Shown in pieces: positions 39,862 to 47,358 of a stretch of DNA of 64,000 nucleotides. The stretch is from positions 1 through 64,000 of the forward strand of contig DATJFV010000054.1 in the NCBI GenBank assembly GCA_035495435.1, in the 5' to 3' direction. The notes below the pieces were generated by a model, which saw only the letters and a list, made by a program, of their open reading frames with translations, was not told the origin of the DNA and did no database searches. The DNA comes from JBDSKH01 sp035495435. GTDB taxonomy: Bacteria; Actinomycetota; Actinomycetes; Actinomycetales; Microbacteriaceae. A program made the position numbers and the translations under genes. Numbering within the stretch: the stretch's first letter is position 1; every line of letters begins with the position of its first letter.

Positions 39862-40755
39862 TCAGGCCCCGATCGTGTCGCCGTAGTGGCGCAGGAAGAG
39901 CTCCTCCAGGGAGGGCGGGCTGACGGTGAGCGAGCGCACGCCCGCCGCAGCGAGGGCGGCGAGGACGCCGTCCACCGCATCCGTGTCGGCGTCGAAGACG
40001 AGCTGCTCGGCCTCGGCCCGCGCGTCGTGCACCCCCGGCAGGCGCGTGACGTCGGCCAGCGGTGCGCGGGTCGCCACCCGGAAGGTGGTGCGGGTCAGGT
40101 GCCGCAACTCGGTCAACGACCCCGACTCGACGGCCCGCCCGGCGCGCACGATGGTGACCCGGTCGCAGAGCTGCTCGACCTCGCTCAGGATGTGGCTCGA
40201 CAGCAGCACCGTCGCACCATCGCGCTGCACCCGCTCGACCTCGGCGCGGAACACCGACTCCATCACGGGGTCGAGCCCGCTGGTGGGCTCGTCGAAGACG
40301 TAGAGCCTCGCCGGTCGCGCGAAGGCGGCCACGAGGGCGACCTTCTGCCGGTTTCCCTTGGAGTAGCTGCGCCCCTTCTTGCGCGGGTCGAGCTCGAACG
40401 CGCTGAGCAGCCGACTGCGCAGCGCGGGGTCGGCACCGCCCCGCAGACCGGTGAGGAAGTCGATGATCTCACCGCCCGAGAGGTTCGGCCACAGGCTCAC
40501 GTCTCCGGGGACGTATGCGATGTCGCGGTGGATCTCGACCGCGTCGGACCACGGGTCGCGGCCGAGCACGGCGGCGTGCCCGCCCTGGCGCCGCAGCATC
40601 CCGAGCAGCACGCGGATCGTGGTGGACTTGCCGGCCCCGTTGGGGCCGAGGAATCCATGCACCTCACCCTCGGTGACGGTGAGGTCGAGCCCATCGAGGG
40701 CGCGCGTGCGGCCGAAGGTCTTGACGAGGCCGGTGGCCTCGATCACTGTCGTCAT
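39862..40755 (-). CDS. ABC exporter ATP-binding protein
   Basis: 297 residues. Walker A is GPNGAGKSTT, the signature is the variant YSKGNRQKVALVAA, Walker B with catalytic Glu is LYVFDEPTSGLDP, and the switch His is in LLSSHILSEVEQ. The C-terminal extension with VSPPSLEELFLRHYG is usual for ABC-2 exporters of the DrrA/CcmA kind. It is the first gene of the ATPase-permease-regulator operon. TACGCT lies 8 nt before its ATG and a perfect operator palindrome immediately behind that. Confidence 0.92.
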   Translation of the reverse strand: MTTVIEATGLVKTFGRTRALDGLDLTVTEGEVHGFLGPNGAGKSTTIRVLLGMLRRQGGHAAVLGRDPWSDAVEIHRDIAYVPGDVSLWPNLSGGEIIDFLTGLRGGADPALRSRLLSAFELDPRKKGRSYSKGNRQKVALVAAFARPARLYVFDEPTSGLDPVMESVFRAEVERVQRDGATVLLSSHILSEVEQLCDRVTIVRAGRAVESGSLTELRHLTRTTFRVATRAPLADVTRLPGVHDARAEAEQLVFDADTDAVDGVLAALAAAGVRSLTVSPPSLEELFLRHYGDTIGA

Positions 40756-40763
40756 GAAGCGCG

Positions 40764-40792
40764 AGCGTACGCTTCTTTCACAAGTTTGTGAA
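40764..40792 (-). promoter_or_regulatory. Exporter promoter with palindromic operator TTCACAAGTTTGTGAA
   Basis: TACGCT on the minus strand (40764-40769) is the likely -10 box. The perfect 7-bp-arm palindrome TTCACAA-GT-TTGTGAA occupies 40777-40792, across the expected spacer and -35 region. Binding of the operon's own GbsR-like regulator here would repress transcription. Confidence 0.6.
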
Positions 40793-40808
40793 GAGTGCGA
40801 ACGTGACG

Positions 40809-41864
40809 TCAGGCGGCGGGGGCCGCGGTGGTCGTGCCGACCCGCAACTCCGAGCGCAGCAGCACCGGGCTGCCGGGCTGCCCTGCCAGTTCGGCCAGCA
40901 CCGCCGCCGCCGCCGCGCGGCCCTTCTGGCCCGCGGGCTGCACGAGCGTGGTGAGCACCTGCTCGAGCGCGCCCTCGAGCCGCACCCCGTCGAAACCGAG
41001 CACGCTGAGGTCGCCGGGCACCGTCAGCCCGCGCTGCTCGGCCGCCCGGATCACGCCGACCGCGAGCAGGTCGCTCTGCGCGACGATGGCGGTGGGTCGG
41101 GCGCCGCCGTCGAGGATCTCCCCCGCGACCCGGGCGCCCTCGTCGACCGTGCTTCCGGTGGCCGAGTAGGCCACCGCATCCGGGAAGACCGCCCGCACCC
41201 CGGCGAGCCGTTCGAGGGTGGTGTGCGCCGCAGATCGGGCCAGCCGATCGGGGGTCACCGGCCCGCGGGTGCGCGCCGAGTCGAGGGGCAGCGTCACCAC
41301 GGCGACGTCGCGGTGCCCGAGCTCGCGCAGGTGCTCGGCGCCTCGCCGGCTGGCGTCGCGGTTGTCGAGGTCGATGGCGACCACGCCCTCCATCGGCACC
41401 GCCTCGATCGCCACCACCGGCACGCGTCGCTGCCGCAGTGCGGCGACCGAGGGCGCCACATCGGTGCTGCAGCCGAGCAGAATCGCCGCGTCAACGGGCG
41501 ATGCGGCCAGGTCGATGCCCGGCTCCGACACCCGCGGGATCACCAGCACACCCAGCCGCTCGTCGCCCAGCCCCTCGGCGATGCCGTCGAGCAGCGCGAG
41601 GTTCATCGGGTCGCGGAAGGTGTCGGCCAGCGTGTCTTCGGTGACGACGCCGATGACACCGGTGCGCCCACGCCGCAGCGAGCGGGCCGTGGGGTCGGGC
41701 CCGGCGTAGCCGAGGTCGGATGCCGCGGCCAGCACGCGCTCTCGGGTCGCGTCGGCGACGGGGCCGCGCCCGCTGAAGACGAGGGATGCGGTGGAGACCG
41801 AGACGGAGGCGCGTGCGGCGACCGCGGCGAGGGTCGGCCGGGGCGCGCTTGCCGGGTCGTCCAT
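40809..41864 (-). CDS. LacI-family transcriptional regulator
   Basis: 351 residues. The N-terminal helix-turn-helix and hinge (TLAAVAARASVSVSTASLVF, ATRERVLAAASDLGYAGPDP) are followed by a periplasmic-binding-like effector domain (GVIGVVTEDTLADTFRDPMN, PTAIVAQSDLLAVGVIRAAE). It is divergent from an MFS carrier, with two adjacent copies of a 14-bp palindrome in the 63-bp gap. It therefore most likely represses the carrier and itself. TACGAT 8 nt before its ATG is the probable -10. The inducer is probably a sugar, unknown. Confidence 0.9.
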   Translation of the reverse strand: MDDPASAPRPTLAAVAARASVSVSTASLVFSGRGPVADATRERVLAAASDLGYAGPDPTARSLRRGRTGVIGVVTEDTLADTFRDPMNLALLDGIAEGLGDERLGVLVIPRVSEPGIDLAASPVDAAILLGCSTDVAPSVAALRQRRVPVVAIEAVPMEGVVAIDLDNRDASRRGAEHLRELGHRDVAVVTLPLDSARTRGPVTPDRLARSAAHTTLERLAGVRAVFPDAVAYSATGSTVDEGARVAGEILDGGARPTAIVAQSDLLAVGVIRAAEQRGLTVPGDLSVLGFDGVRLEGALEQVLTTLVQPAGQKGRAAAAAVLAELAGQPGSPVLLRSELRVGTTTAAPAA

Positions 41865-41872
41865 GGGTTGTT

Positions 41873-41907
41873 ATCGTACTCGAAACGATTCGATCGAATC
41901 GATTCGA
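41873..41907. promoter_or_regulatory. Twin LacI operators in the lacI-MFS gap
   Basis: TCGAAACGATTCGA (41880-41893, one mismatch) and TCGAATCGATTCGA (41894-41907, perfect) are directly abutting 14-bp palindromes. The -10 box of the regulator gene (TACGAT on the minus strand, 41873-41878) is next to them. The central CG step and 14-bp length are usual for LacI-family sites. Confidence 0.65.
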
Positions 41908-41927
41908 GCCATCGCGAAGCTGGACGC

Positions 41928-43166
41928 ATGACCACCCCTGCCACCACCGCACGCCCCGCCTACGCCGCCGCCTGGCGCAACGCGATCTTCGTCGTTTTCG
42001 CGCTCAACGGCTTCGCCGCCGCCGCCTGGATCAGCCGGGTGCCCGCGATCCGCGACCACCTGGTGCTCGACACCGTGCAGGTCGGGTTCCTCATCTTCGG
42101 GGTCTCGGTCGGCGCGATCATCGGCATGGTGCTCTCCAGCCACCTGGTGCACTGGCTCGGCGAACGCCGCGTCATCCTGTTCTTCCTCGCCGGCTGCGGG
42201 GTCTCGCTCGTGATCGTCGGCATCGGCGCGACGGTGCTCAGCAGCTTCGCGGTCACCGTCCTCGGCTTCGCCCTCTACGGCATGACCAGCGGCATCTGCG
42301 ACGTCGGCATGAACGTCTCGGGCGCCGGGGCCGAGCGCGCCAACGGCCGCAACATCATGCCGTGGTTCCACGCCAGCTGGAGTTTCGGTACCGTCGCCGG
42401 CTCCGCACTCGGTGCGGGCGCCGCGTTCGCCCACGTCGACGTGGCCGTGCATCTCGGCGCCGTCGGAGCGCTGATCATCGCCGGTGCGTTCGTGCTGGTG
42501 CGCTGGATCCCCTCGGATGACACCCTGGCCGAAGAGCACGGCCCGCAGGACCCGGTCACCTTCCGCGAGCGGATGGCGATCTGGCTGAACCCGCGCACCC
42601 TGCTGATCGGTCTGCTGGTGCTCGGCATGGCCTTCACCGAGGGGTCGGCGAACGACTGGATCGCGATCGGCTTCATCGACGACCGTGGCTTCGACAACGG
42701 GCAGGGCGCCCTGATGTTCGGGGTCTTCACCGTCGCGATGACGGCCGGCCGGATCGCCGGTGTGCCGCTGCTCGACCGGTTCGGCCGCGTGCCCGTGCTG
42801 CGGGGCGCGGCGCTGGCCGCCGCCGTCGGACTGGCGGTCGTGATCCTCGTGCCGGTGGTGCCGCTGGCCGTGCTCGGCGTGATCCTGTGGGGCCTCGGCG
42901 CGTCGCTCGGGTTCCCGGTCGGCATGTCGGCCGCGGCCGACGATCCGCGCACCGCGGCCGCGAGCGTGAGCGCTGTGGCGACGGTCGGGTATGCGGCGTT
43001 CCTGATCGGCCCGCCGCTGATCGGATTCGTCGGGCACCAGATCGGCGTGCTCAACGCCCTGTGGATCGTGCTGGCGCTGATCATCGTGGCGACCCTGTGC
43101 ATCCCGGCGGCGCGCGAGCCGGGGGCCGGCGGCAGTTCTCAGGAGAAGCCGGCGTCTGCCGACTGA
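41928..43166 (+). CDS. MFS transporter (YbjJ/fucose-permease-like)
   Basis: A 412-residue, 12-helix major facilitator protein. The first helix begins WRNAIFVVFALNGFAAAAWI, followed by SRVPAIRDHL, a pattern typical of YbjJ-like MFS carriers, with LGERRVIL as the loop 2-3 motif. ATG 41928 is preferred, since the much longer upstream frame would cross the operators. Controlled by the divergent LacI-family regulator, it probably imports or exports a sugar-like compound. Its end overlaps the left part of a 59-bp repeat element. Confidence 0.85.
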   Translation: MTTPATTARPAYAAAWRNAIFVVFALNGFAAAAWISRVPAIRDHLVLDTVQVGFLIFGVSVGAIIGMVLSSHLVHWLGERRVILFFLAGCGVSLVIVGIGATVLSSFAVTVLGFALYGMTSGICDVGMNVSGAGAERANGRNIMPWFHASWSFGTVAGSALGAGAAFAHVDVAVHLGAVGALIIAGAFVLVRWIPSDDTLAEEHGPQDPVTFRERMAIWLNPRTLLIGLLVLGMAFTEGSANDWIAIGFIDDRGFDNGQGALMFGVFTVAMTAGRIAGVPLLDRFGRVPVLRGAALAAAVGLAVVILVPVVPLAVLGVILWGLGASLGFPVGMSAAADDPRTAAASVSAVATVGYAAFLIGPPLIGFVGHQIGVLNALWIVLALIIVATLCIPAAREPGAGGSSQEKPASAD

Positions 43167-43196
43167 ACCCGTTCCGGGCGCGGGAATCCTCCTGAG
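43138..43196. repeat. 59-bp element, copy 2 (CTCAGGA...TCCTGAG)
   Basis: Same length and ends as 8959-9017. Here the inverted ends are 10 bp long (TTCTCAGGAG at 43136-43145 and CTCCTGAGAA at 43189-43198). The left end lies in the last codons of the MFS gene, the rest after its stop. It may work as a long-range terminator stem. Confidence 0.5.
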
Positions 43197-43257
43197 AAGC
43201 ACCGCCTCGGGCGGCCGGCGGCCGGGCCTGCCCGGGCCCCACGGCATCCGCTCGACC

Positions 43258-43263
43258 TAGACT
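43258..43263 (+). promoter_or_regulatory. -10 box TAGACT of nucS
   Basis: TAGACT ends 7 nt before the GTG at 43271, giving a leaderless-type start. Confidence 0.5.
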
Positions 43264-43270
43264 CGACGCC

Positions 43271-43966
43271 GTGCGTCTCGTGGTTGCCCGGTGCTCCGTC
43301 GACTACGCGGGGCGGCTCAGCGCGCACCTGCCGCTCGCCACCCGGCTGCTCGTGCTGAAAGCCGACGGCAGCGTGCTCGTGCACTCCGACTCGCTGAGCT
43401 ACAAGCCGCTCAACTGGATGAGCCCGCCCGCCACGTTCACCGTCGAGGAGGTCGACGAAGAGCGGGCCGCCGCCGGCGTCACCGAGCTCTGGCGGGTCAC
43501 CCACGCCAAGACCGCCGATCTGCTGGTGATCTCGGTCCACGAGATCCTGCACGACTCCCAGCACGAGCTCGGTGTCGACCCGGGGCTGCAGAAGGATGGC
43601 GTCGAGGCCGACCTGCAGCGCCTGCTGGCCGAGCAGGTCGAGCTGCTGGGCGACGGGGTCACCCTGGTGCGCCGCGAGTACATGACCGCGATCGGCCCGG
43701 TCGACATCCTGGCGAGGGATGCCGCGGGCGGCAGCATCGCGGTCGAGATCAAACGCCGGGGTGACATCGACGGCGTCGAGCAGCTCACCCGCTACCTCGA
43801 GCTGATGAACCGCGACCCGCTGCTGGCCCCGGTCGCCGGCGTGTTCGCCGCGCAGGAGATCAAGCCGCAGGCGCGCACCCTGGCCGAGGATCGCGGCATC
43901 CGCTGCCTGGTGCTCGACTACGACGCGATGCGCGGACTCGAGACCGGGCACGCGCGGCTGTTCTGA
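43271..43966 (+). CDS. nucS: Mismatch-specific endonuclease NucS
   Basis: A 231-residue RecB-like nuclease that cuts both strands at mismatches and replaces MutS/MutL in actinobacteria. The N-terminal DNA-binding domain starts MRLVVARCSVDYAGRLSAHL. The nuclease core has Asp145 in GPVDILARD and Glu159-x-Lys161 in IAVEIKRRGDIDGVEQL. The C-terminus ends in ARLF, compatible with a sliding-clamp-binding tail (inference). GTG start with TAGACT at 7 nt. It is followed by a 15-bp tandem repeat. Confidence 0.95.
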   Translation: MRLVVARCSVDYAGRLSAHLPLATRLLVLKADGSVLVHSDSLSYKPLNWMSPPATFTVEEVDEERAAAGVTELWRVTHAKTADLLVISVHEILHDSQHELGVDPGLQKDGVEADLQRLLAEQVELLGDGVTLVRREYMTAIGPVDILARDAAGGSIAVEIKRRGDIDGVEQLTRYLELMNRDPLLAPVAGVFAAQEIKPQARTLAEDRGIRCLVLDYDAMRGLETGHARLF

Positions 43967-44038
43967 GCCCGCCGCCACCGAGCCCGCCGCCACCGAGCCC
44001 GTCGCCACCGAGCCCGTCGCCACCGAGCCCGCCGCCTA
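43965..44038. repeat. 15-bp tandem repeat (five copies) after nucS
   Basis: Units GAGCCCGCCGCCACC / GAGCCCGTCGCCACC begin at 43965, 43980, 43995, 44010 and 44025, the last shortened and leading into TAGGCT, the -10 box of the next gene. The first unit overlaps the nucS stop codon. Such units often vary in number between strains. Confidence 0.85.
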
Positions 44039-44042
44039 GGCT
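44037..44042 (+). promoter_or_regulatory. -10 box TAGGCT of the HAD phosphatase gene
   Basis: TAGGCT ends 7 nt before ATG 44050. The tandem repeat lies directly upstream, over the -35 region. Confidence 0.5.
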
Positions 44043-44049
44043 GGAGCCG

Positions 44050-44706
44050 ATGCCCACCCCGTACACCGCGGTGCTGTTCGACCTCGACGGCACCATCGTC
44101 GACTCGGCGCCCGGGATCACCGCCACCCTCGCCGCCACCTTCGAGCGCATGGGCCTGCCGGTGCCCGCGCCCGCCGAGCTGCTGGCGTACGTCGGCCCGC
44201 CGATCCTCGACTCGTTCCGCGACCTCGCCGGGTTCGACGCCGAGACCTCCGCGCGGGCGCTGTCGATCTACCGCCCGCTCTACCTGGAGAAGGGCGCGTT
44301 CGACGCCACCGTGTACCCGGGCGTCGAGGGGGTGCTGCGTGCCATCCACTCCTCGCCGATGCGGCTGTCGCTGGCCACCTCCAAGCCCGAGCGGCCCGCG
44401 ACCCTGATCCTCGAGCACTACGGCCTGGCCGGCTACTTCGACGAGCTGACCGGTGCCAGCGAGGACGAGGTGCGGAGCAAGAAGGCGGATGTGGTGGCCG
44501 AGGCCCTGCGTCGCCTCGCCGCGGACGGCGCCGACCTCACGCACCCGGTGATGATCGGCGACCGGATCCACGACGTCGAGGGCGCGGCCGTGCACGGGGT
44601 GCCGACGATCTTCGTCACCTGGGGGTACGGACCGCTGTCGGAGGCGGAGGGTGCGGTGGCGGTCGCCGACGACGCCGGCGACCTGCAGGAGCTGCTCGGG
44701 CTGTAG
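44050..44706 (+). CDS. HAD-superfamily phosphatase (phosphoglycolate phosphatase-like)
   Basis: 218 residues with all HAD motifs: Asp10 and Asp12 in LFDLDGTIVDS, motif II Ser/Thr in LATSKPERP (also carrying the motif III Lys), and motif IV in MIGDRIHDVEGA. The cap follows motif I, as in the Gph/PgmB branch. It hydrolyses a small phosphate ester, possibly 2-phosphoglycolate, though specificity cannot be assigned. It is transcribed alone; the gap to the convergent monooxygenase gene is 18 bp. Confidence 0.87.
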   Translation: MPTPYTAVLFDLDGTIVDSAPGITATLAATFERMGLPVPAPAELLAYVGPPILDSFRDLAGFDAETSARALSIYRPLYLEKGAFDATVYPGVEGVLRAIHSSPMRLSLATSKPERPATLILEHYGLAGYFDELTGASEDEVRSKKADVVAEALRRLAADGADLTHPVMIGDRIHDVEGAAVHGVPTIFVTWGYGPLSEAEGAVAVADDAGDLQELLGL

Positions 44707-44724
44707 CCGCGCGGGCTGTGCAGT

Positions 44725-45750
44725 TCAGCGGGCGAGCCGCTCCACCGCCCCGGCGAACAACCGCGGTGCCGCGACGGCGGCCGGCACGATCGCGCCGCGC
44801 AGCGGAGACGTCGCCCCGCGCACCAGCGCGCCGGTGAGGCGCCGGAAGTCGCGGGTGACCCGCTCCCAGTCGGCCTCGTACCGCGTCGGGTCGCCGGCTG
44901 CCGCGGCCGCGACCGCCGCCCGCGCCTGATCCAGCCCGATGCGGATCCCCTCCCCGGTCAGAGCATCGACGTACCCGGAGGCGTCGCCCAGCAGCATCGT
45001 GCGTCCCGCCACGCGCCCCCGGGTGCGCTGCCGCAGCGGCCCCGCACCCCGCAACCCCGAGACGGGCTCCGCTCCCCGCACCCGTGCGGCGAGCTCCGGC
45101 GCTTCCCGGAGCGCGTCCTCGAAGCGCACACCCTGCCGGGCCAGCACCGCGATGCCGACCACGCCCCCGGCGGTCGGGGTGACGTAGAGCTCCCCGGCCC
45201 GCGTCCAGTGCACCTCGATGAGGTCGGACCACGGTTCGACGCGGTAGTGCCGGCGCTGGCCGAACCGGCGGCGGCGTGGGGGGGCGGGCAGGGCGAGGCC
45301 CACCTCCCGGGCGATGTGGGAGTGGAGTCCGTCGGCGGCGAGCAGCCACTCCGCGCGGATTCCGGCGGCGGTGACACCTGCTCCGTCCTGGACGATGTGG
45401 TCGACGCGGCCGGGCACGATGCGCACGCCGAGGTGTTCCGCGCGGGCGAGCAGGGCCCCGTGCAGGGTGGTGCGGCGCACACCGAGTCCGTCGCCGGTGG
45501 TGAAGCGGTGCACGGCGCTGCGCCGGGCGTCGCGGTACTCGACCCCGCGCAGCACGTGCCCGTCGGGAGTCACCCCGAGCCGCAGGAGCGCCCGCACGGC
45601 TCCCGGCATCAGCCCTTCGCCGCACGCTTTGTCGATGGCGCCGGTGCGCGGCTCGATGACGACGGCATCCAGTCCCGCGAGTCGCGCCTCGATCGCCGCG
45701 GCGAGTCCGATCGGCCCGCCGCCGGCGACCAGCACCTGGGTCTCGGTCAT
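44725..45750 (-). CDS. FAD-dependent monooxygenase (SrsC-like hydroxylase candidate)
   Basis: 341 residues. The FAD-binding start is QVLVAGGGPIGLAAAIEARL, followed by the KACGEGLMPGAVRALLRLG block of geranylgeranyl-reductase/phenol-hydroxylase relatives and the second FAD motif LLGDASGYVDALTGEGIRIG. The ATG overlaps the methyltransferase stop (ATGA). In the order PKS - methyltransferase - flavoprotein this matches SrsC of Streptomyces griseus, which hydroxylates alkylresorcinols towards quinones. The role is inferred from gene order and family. A geranylgeranyl reductase-type activity is the alternative. Confidence 0.8.
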   Translation of the reverse strand: MTETQVLVAGGGPIGLAAAIEARLAGLDAVVIEPRTGAIDKACGEGLMPGAVRALLRLGVTPDGHVLRGVEYRDARRSAVHRFTTGDGLGVRRTTLHGALLARAEHLGVRIVPGRVDHIVQDGAGVTAAGIRAEWLLAADGLHSHIAREVGLALPAPPRRRRFGQRRHYRVEPWSDLIEVHWTRAGELYVTPTAGGVVGIAVLARQGVRFEDALREAPELAARVRGAEPVSGLRGAGPLRQRTRGRVAGRTMLLGDASGYVDALTGEGIRIGLDQARAAVAAAAAGDPTRYEADWERVTRDFRRLTGALVRGATSPLRGAIVPAAVAAPRLFAGAVERLAR

Positions 45751-46280
45751 GGGGCGGCGGCGCGCAGCGCCCGCTCTTCGGCGGGGATCCGGAAGCCGAG
45801 CAGAAGGATCGCGTTCAGCACGGTGAAGGCGATCGCGGTGATCCAGGCGGTGTGCACGAGCGGGATCGCGATGCCTTCGACGGCGACGAGCCAGTAGTTG
45901 GGGTGCCGCAGCCGGGCGAAGCGGTAGGGACCGCGCCGCGACAGCGGCATGCCGGGCACGACGATGATGCGGGTGTTCCACTGGTTGCCGAGCGACCGGA
46001 TGATCCAGATCCGCCCCGCCTGGCAGAGCACGGCGATGACCAGCATCGGCCAGCCGAGCAGCGGGATGAACGCCCGCCCGAGCAGCCACACCTCGGCGAC
46101 CGACCCGACGAGCAGCCCGGCGTGCAGCAGCACCATCGCGGGGAAGTGCCCGCGCCCGCTCTCGACGCCGCCGCGCGCGAAGGCCCAGGCGGCGTGGCGG
46201 CGCGAGGTGAACAGTTCGCCGATGCGCTCGCCTGCGGTGAGGGCGATGAACACCGTGTAGAGGATCTGGCTGAGCATCAT
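45747..46280 (-). CDS. Isoprenylcysteine-carboxyl-methyltransferase-like membrane methyltransferase (SrsB-like)
   Basis: 177 residues with about four to five membrane helices. The ICMT/PEMT-type SAM-binding block is visible in the second half: RRGPYRFARLRHPNYWLVAV, followed by EGIAIPL. The ATG at 46278-46280 (a second ATG follows directly) lies 4 nt after the PKS stop; the frame upstream is an artefact. In srsABC-type operons such a protein O-methylates the alkylresorcinol made by the PKS. Confidence 0.82.
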   Translation of the reverse strand: MMLSQILYTVFIALTAGERIGELFTSRRHAAWAFARGGVESGRGHFPAMVLLHAGLLVGSVAEVWLLGRAFIPLLGWPMLVIAVLCQAGRIWIIRSLGNQWNTRIIVVPGMPLSRRGPYRFARLRHPNYWLVAVEGIAIPLVHTAWITAIAFTVLNAILLLGFRIPAEERALRAAAP

Positions 46281-46284
46281 GGCG

Positions 46285-47346
46285 TCATGCCGCCCAGCGC
46301 AGCAGCACGTATTCGCTGGTGACCCCCGGCCCGAGCGCGAACAGCACGCCGTGGGTGCCCTCAGGCTGGTCGAGCATGTCGGCCAGCACGTGCAGCACCG
46401 ATGACGACGACAGGTTGCCGACCGCATCGAGCGAGCGCCAGCTGGCGGCCAGGTCGCTGCGTTCCAGCTGCAGCCCGCGCTCGAACGCTTCGAGCACGCG
46501 CGGGCCCCCCGGATGCGCGACCCAGGCCCCGACGTCGGCGCGCGTCAGCCCGTGCTGGGCCAGCAGCCCGCTGACGTCGTGGGCGATGTTGGCGTCGATG
46601 GTGTCGGAGACGGCGGCGGTGAGCATGATGCGGAACCCGGTGCCGCCGATGTCCCAGCCGATGACGCTCTCGCTGTCGGGGTAGAGCTCGGCGCGCGAAC
46701 CCAGGATCTCGGGTCCCGGCAGCCCGAGCTCGGCGGCCCGGCGGTCGCCGGCGACGACGACGGCCGCGGCGCCGTCGCCGAACAGTCCGCTGGCGACGAA
46801 GTTGGCGACCGAGTCGTCACCGCGCTGCAGCGTGAGCGAGCACAGTTCGACCGACACCAGCACGGCGATCTCGTCGGGATGCCCCATCAGGTAGTCGTTG
46901 ACGCGGGCCAGCCCCGCAGCCCCCGCGACGCAGCCGAGACCGAACGACGGCATCCGCTTCAGGTCACCGCGCAGGCCCAGGACGGGCACCAGCCGGGCGT
47001 CGATCGACGGCGCCGCGATGCCGGTCACCGAGGTGAACAGCAGGTAGTCGACGTCGGCGGCGGCGAGCCCCGCGGAGTCGAGTGCCGCCGAGACCGCGCG
47101 GGCGGCGAGCGCCGTGCCCTCGCGGATCCAGATGTCGTTCGACGCCCCGAAGTCGCCGAGGTCGCGGTAGCGCTCGATCGGCAGCACGGTGTGCCGGGTG
47201 CCGATGCCGCTGGCCGCGTGGAAACGTTCGAGCACCGCCCGCCGCGTGGTGTCGGAGGTGATCAGCTCACTCAGCTCGGCGGTGATCTCGTGCTGGGCGT
47301 AGGAGTGCTCGGGCAGTGCGGGGGCGACCGCCACGATTCGCGACAT
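46285..47346 (-). CDS. Type III polyketide synthase (alkylresorcinol/alkylpyrone synthase-like)
   Basis: A 353-residue chalcone-synthase-fold homodimeric enzyme. The catalytic triad is readable as Cys139 (PSFGLGCVAGAAGLARV), His278 (AWVAHPGGPRVLEAF) and Asn311 (DAVGNLSSSSVLHVL). It should extend a fatty acyl-CoA starter with malonyl-CoA and cyclise the product to an alkylresorcinol or alkylpyrone. TACTTT 6 nt before the ATG is a leaderless-type promoter, so this is the first gene of a three-gene operon with a membrane methyltransferase and a flavin monooxygenase. The chain length and cyclisation mode need biochemical data. Confidence 0.9.
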   Translation of the reverse strand: MSRIVAVAPALPEHSYAQHEITAELSELITSDTTRRAVLERFHAASGIGTRHTVLPIERYRDLGDFGASNDIWIREGTALAARAVSAALDSAGLAAADVDYLLFTSVTGIAAPSIDARLVPVLGLRGDLKRMPSFGLGCVAGAAGLARVNDYLMGHPDEIAVLVSVELCSLTLQRGDDSVANFVASGLFGDGAAAVVVAGDRRAAELGLPGPEILGSRAELYPDSESVIGWDIGGTGFRIMLTAAVSDTIDANIAHDVSGLLAQHGLTRADVGAWVAHPGGPRVLEAFERGLQLERSDLAASWRSLDAVGNLSSSSVLHVLADMLDQPEGTHGVLFALGPGVTSEYVLLRWAA

Positions 47347-47352
47347 GCCCGG

Positions 47353-47358
47353 AAAGTA
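47353..47358 (-). promoter_or_regulatory. -10 box TACTTT of the type III PKS operon
   Basis: TACTTT on the minus strand, 6 nt before the ATG and directly next to the prpC stop codon at 47359. Leaderless type. Confidence 0.45.

Noticed and set aside
40788..41927. Plus-strand extension in front of the MFS carrier
   Set aside because: It runs antisense through LacI and across the operators; the MFS sequence begins at 41928.
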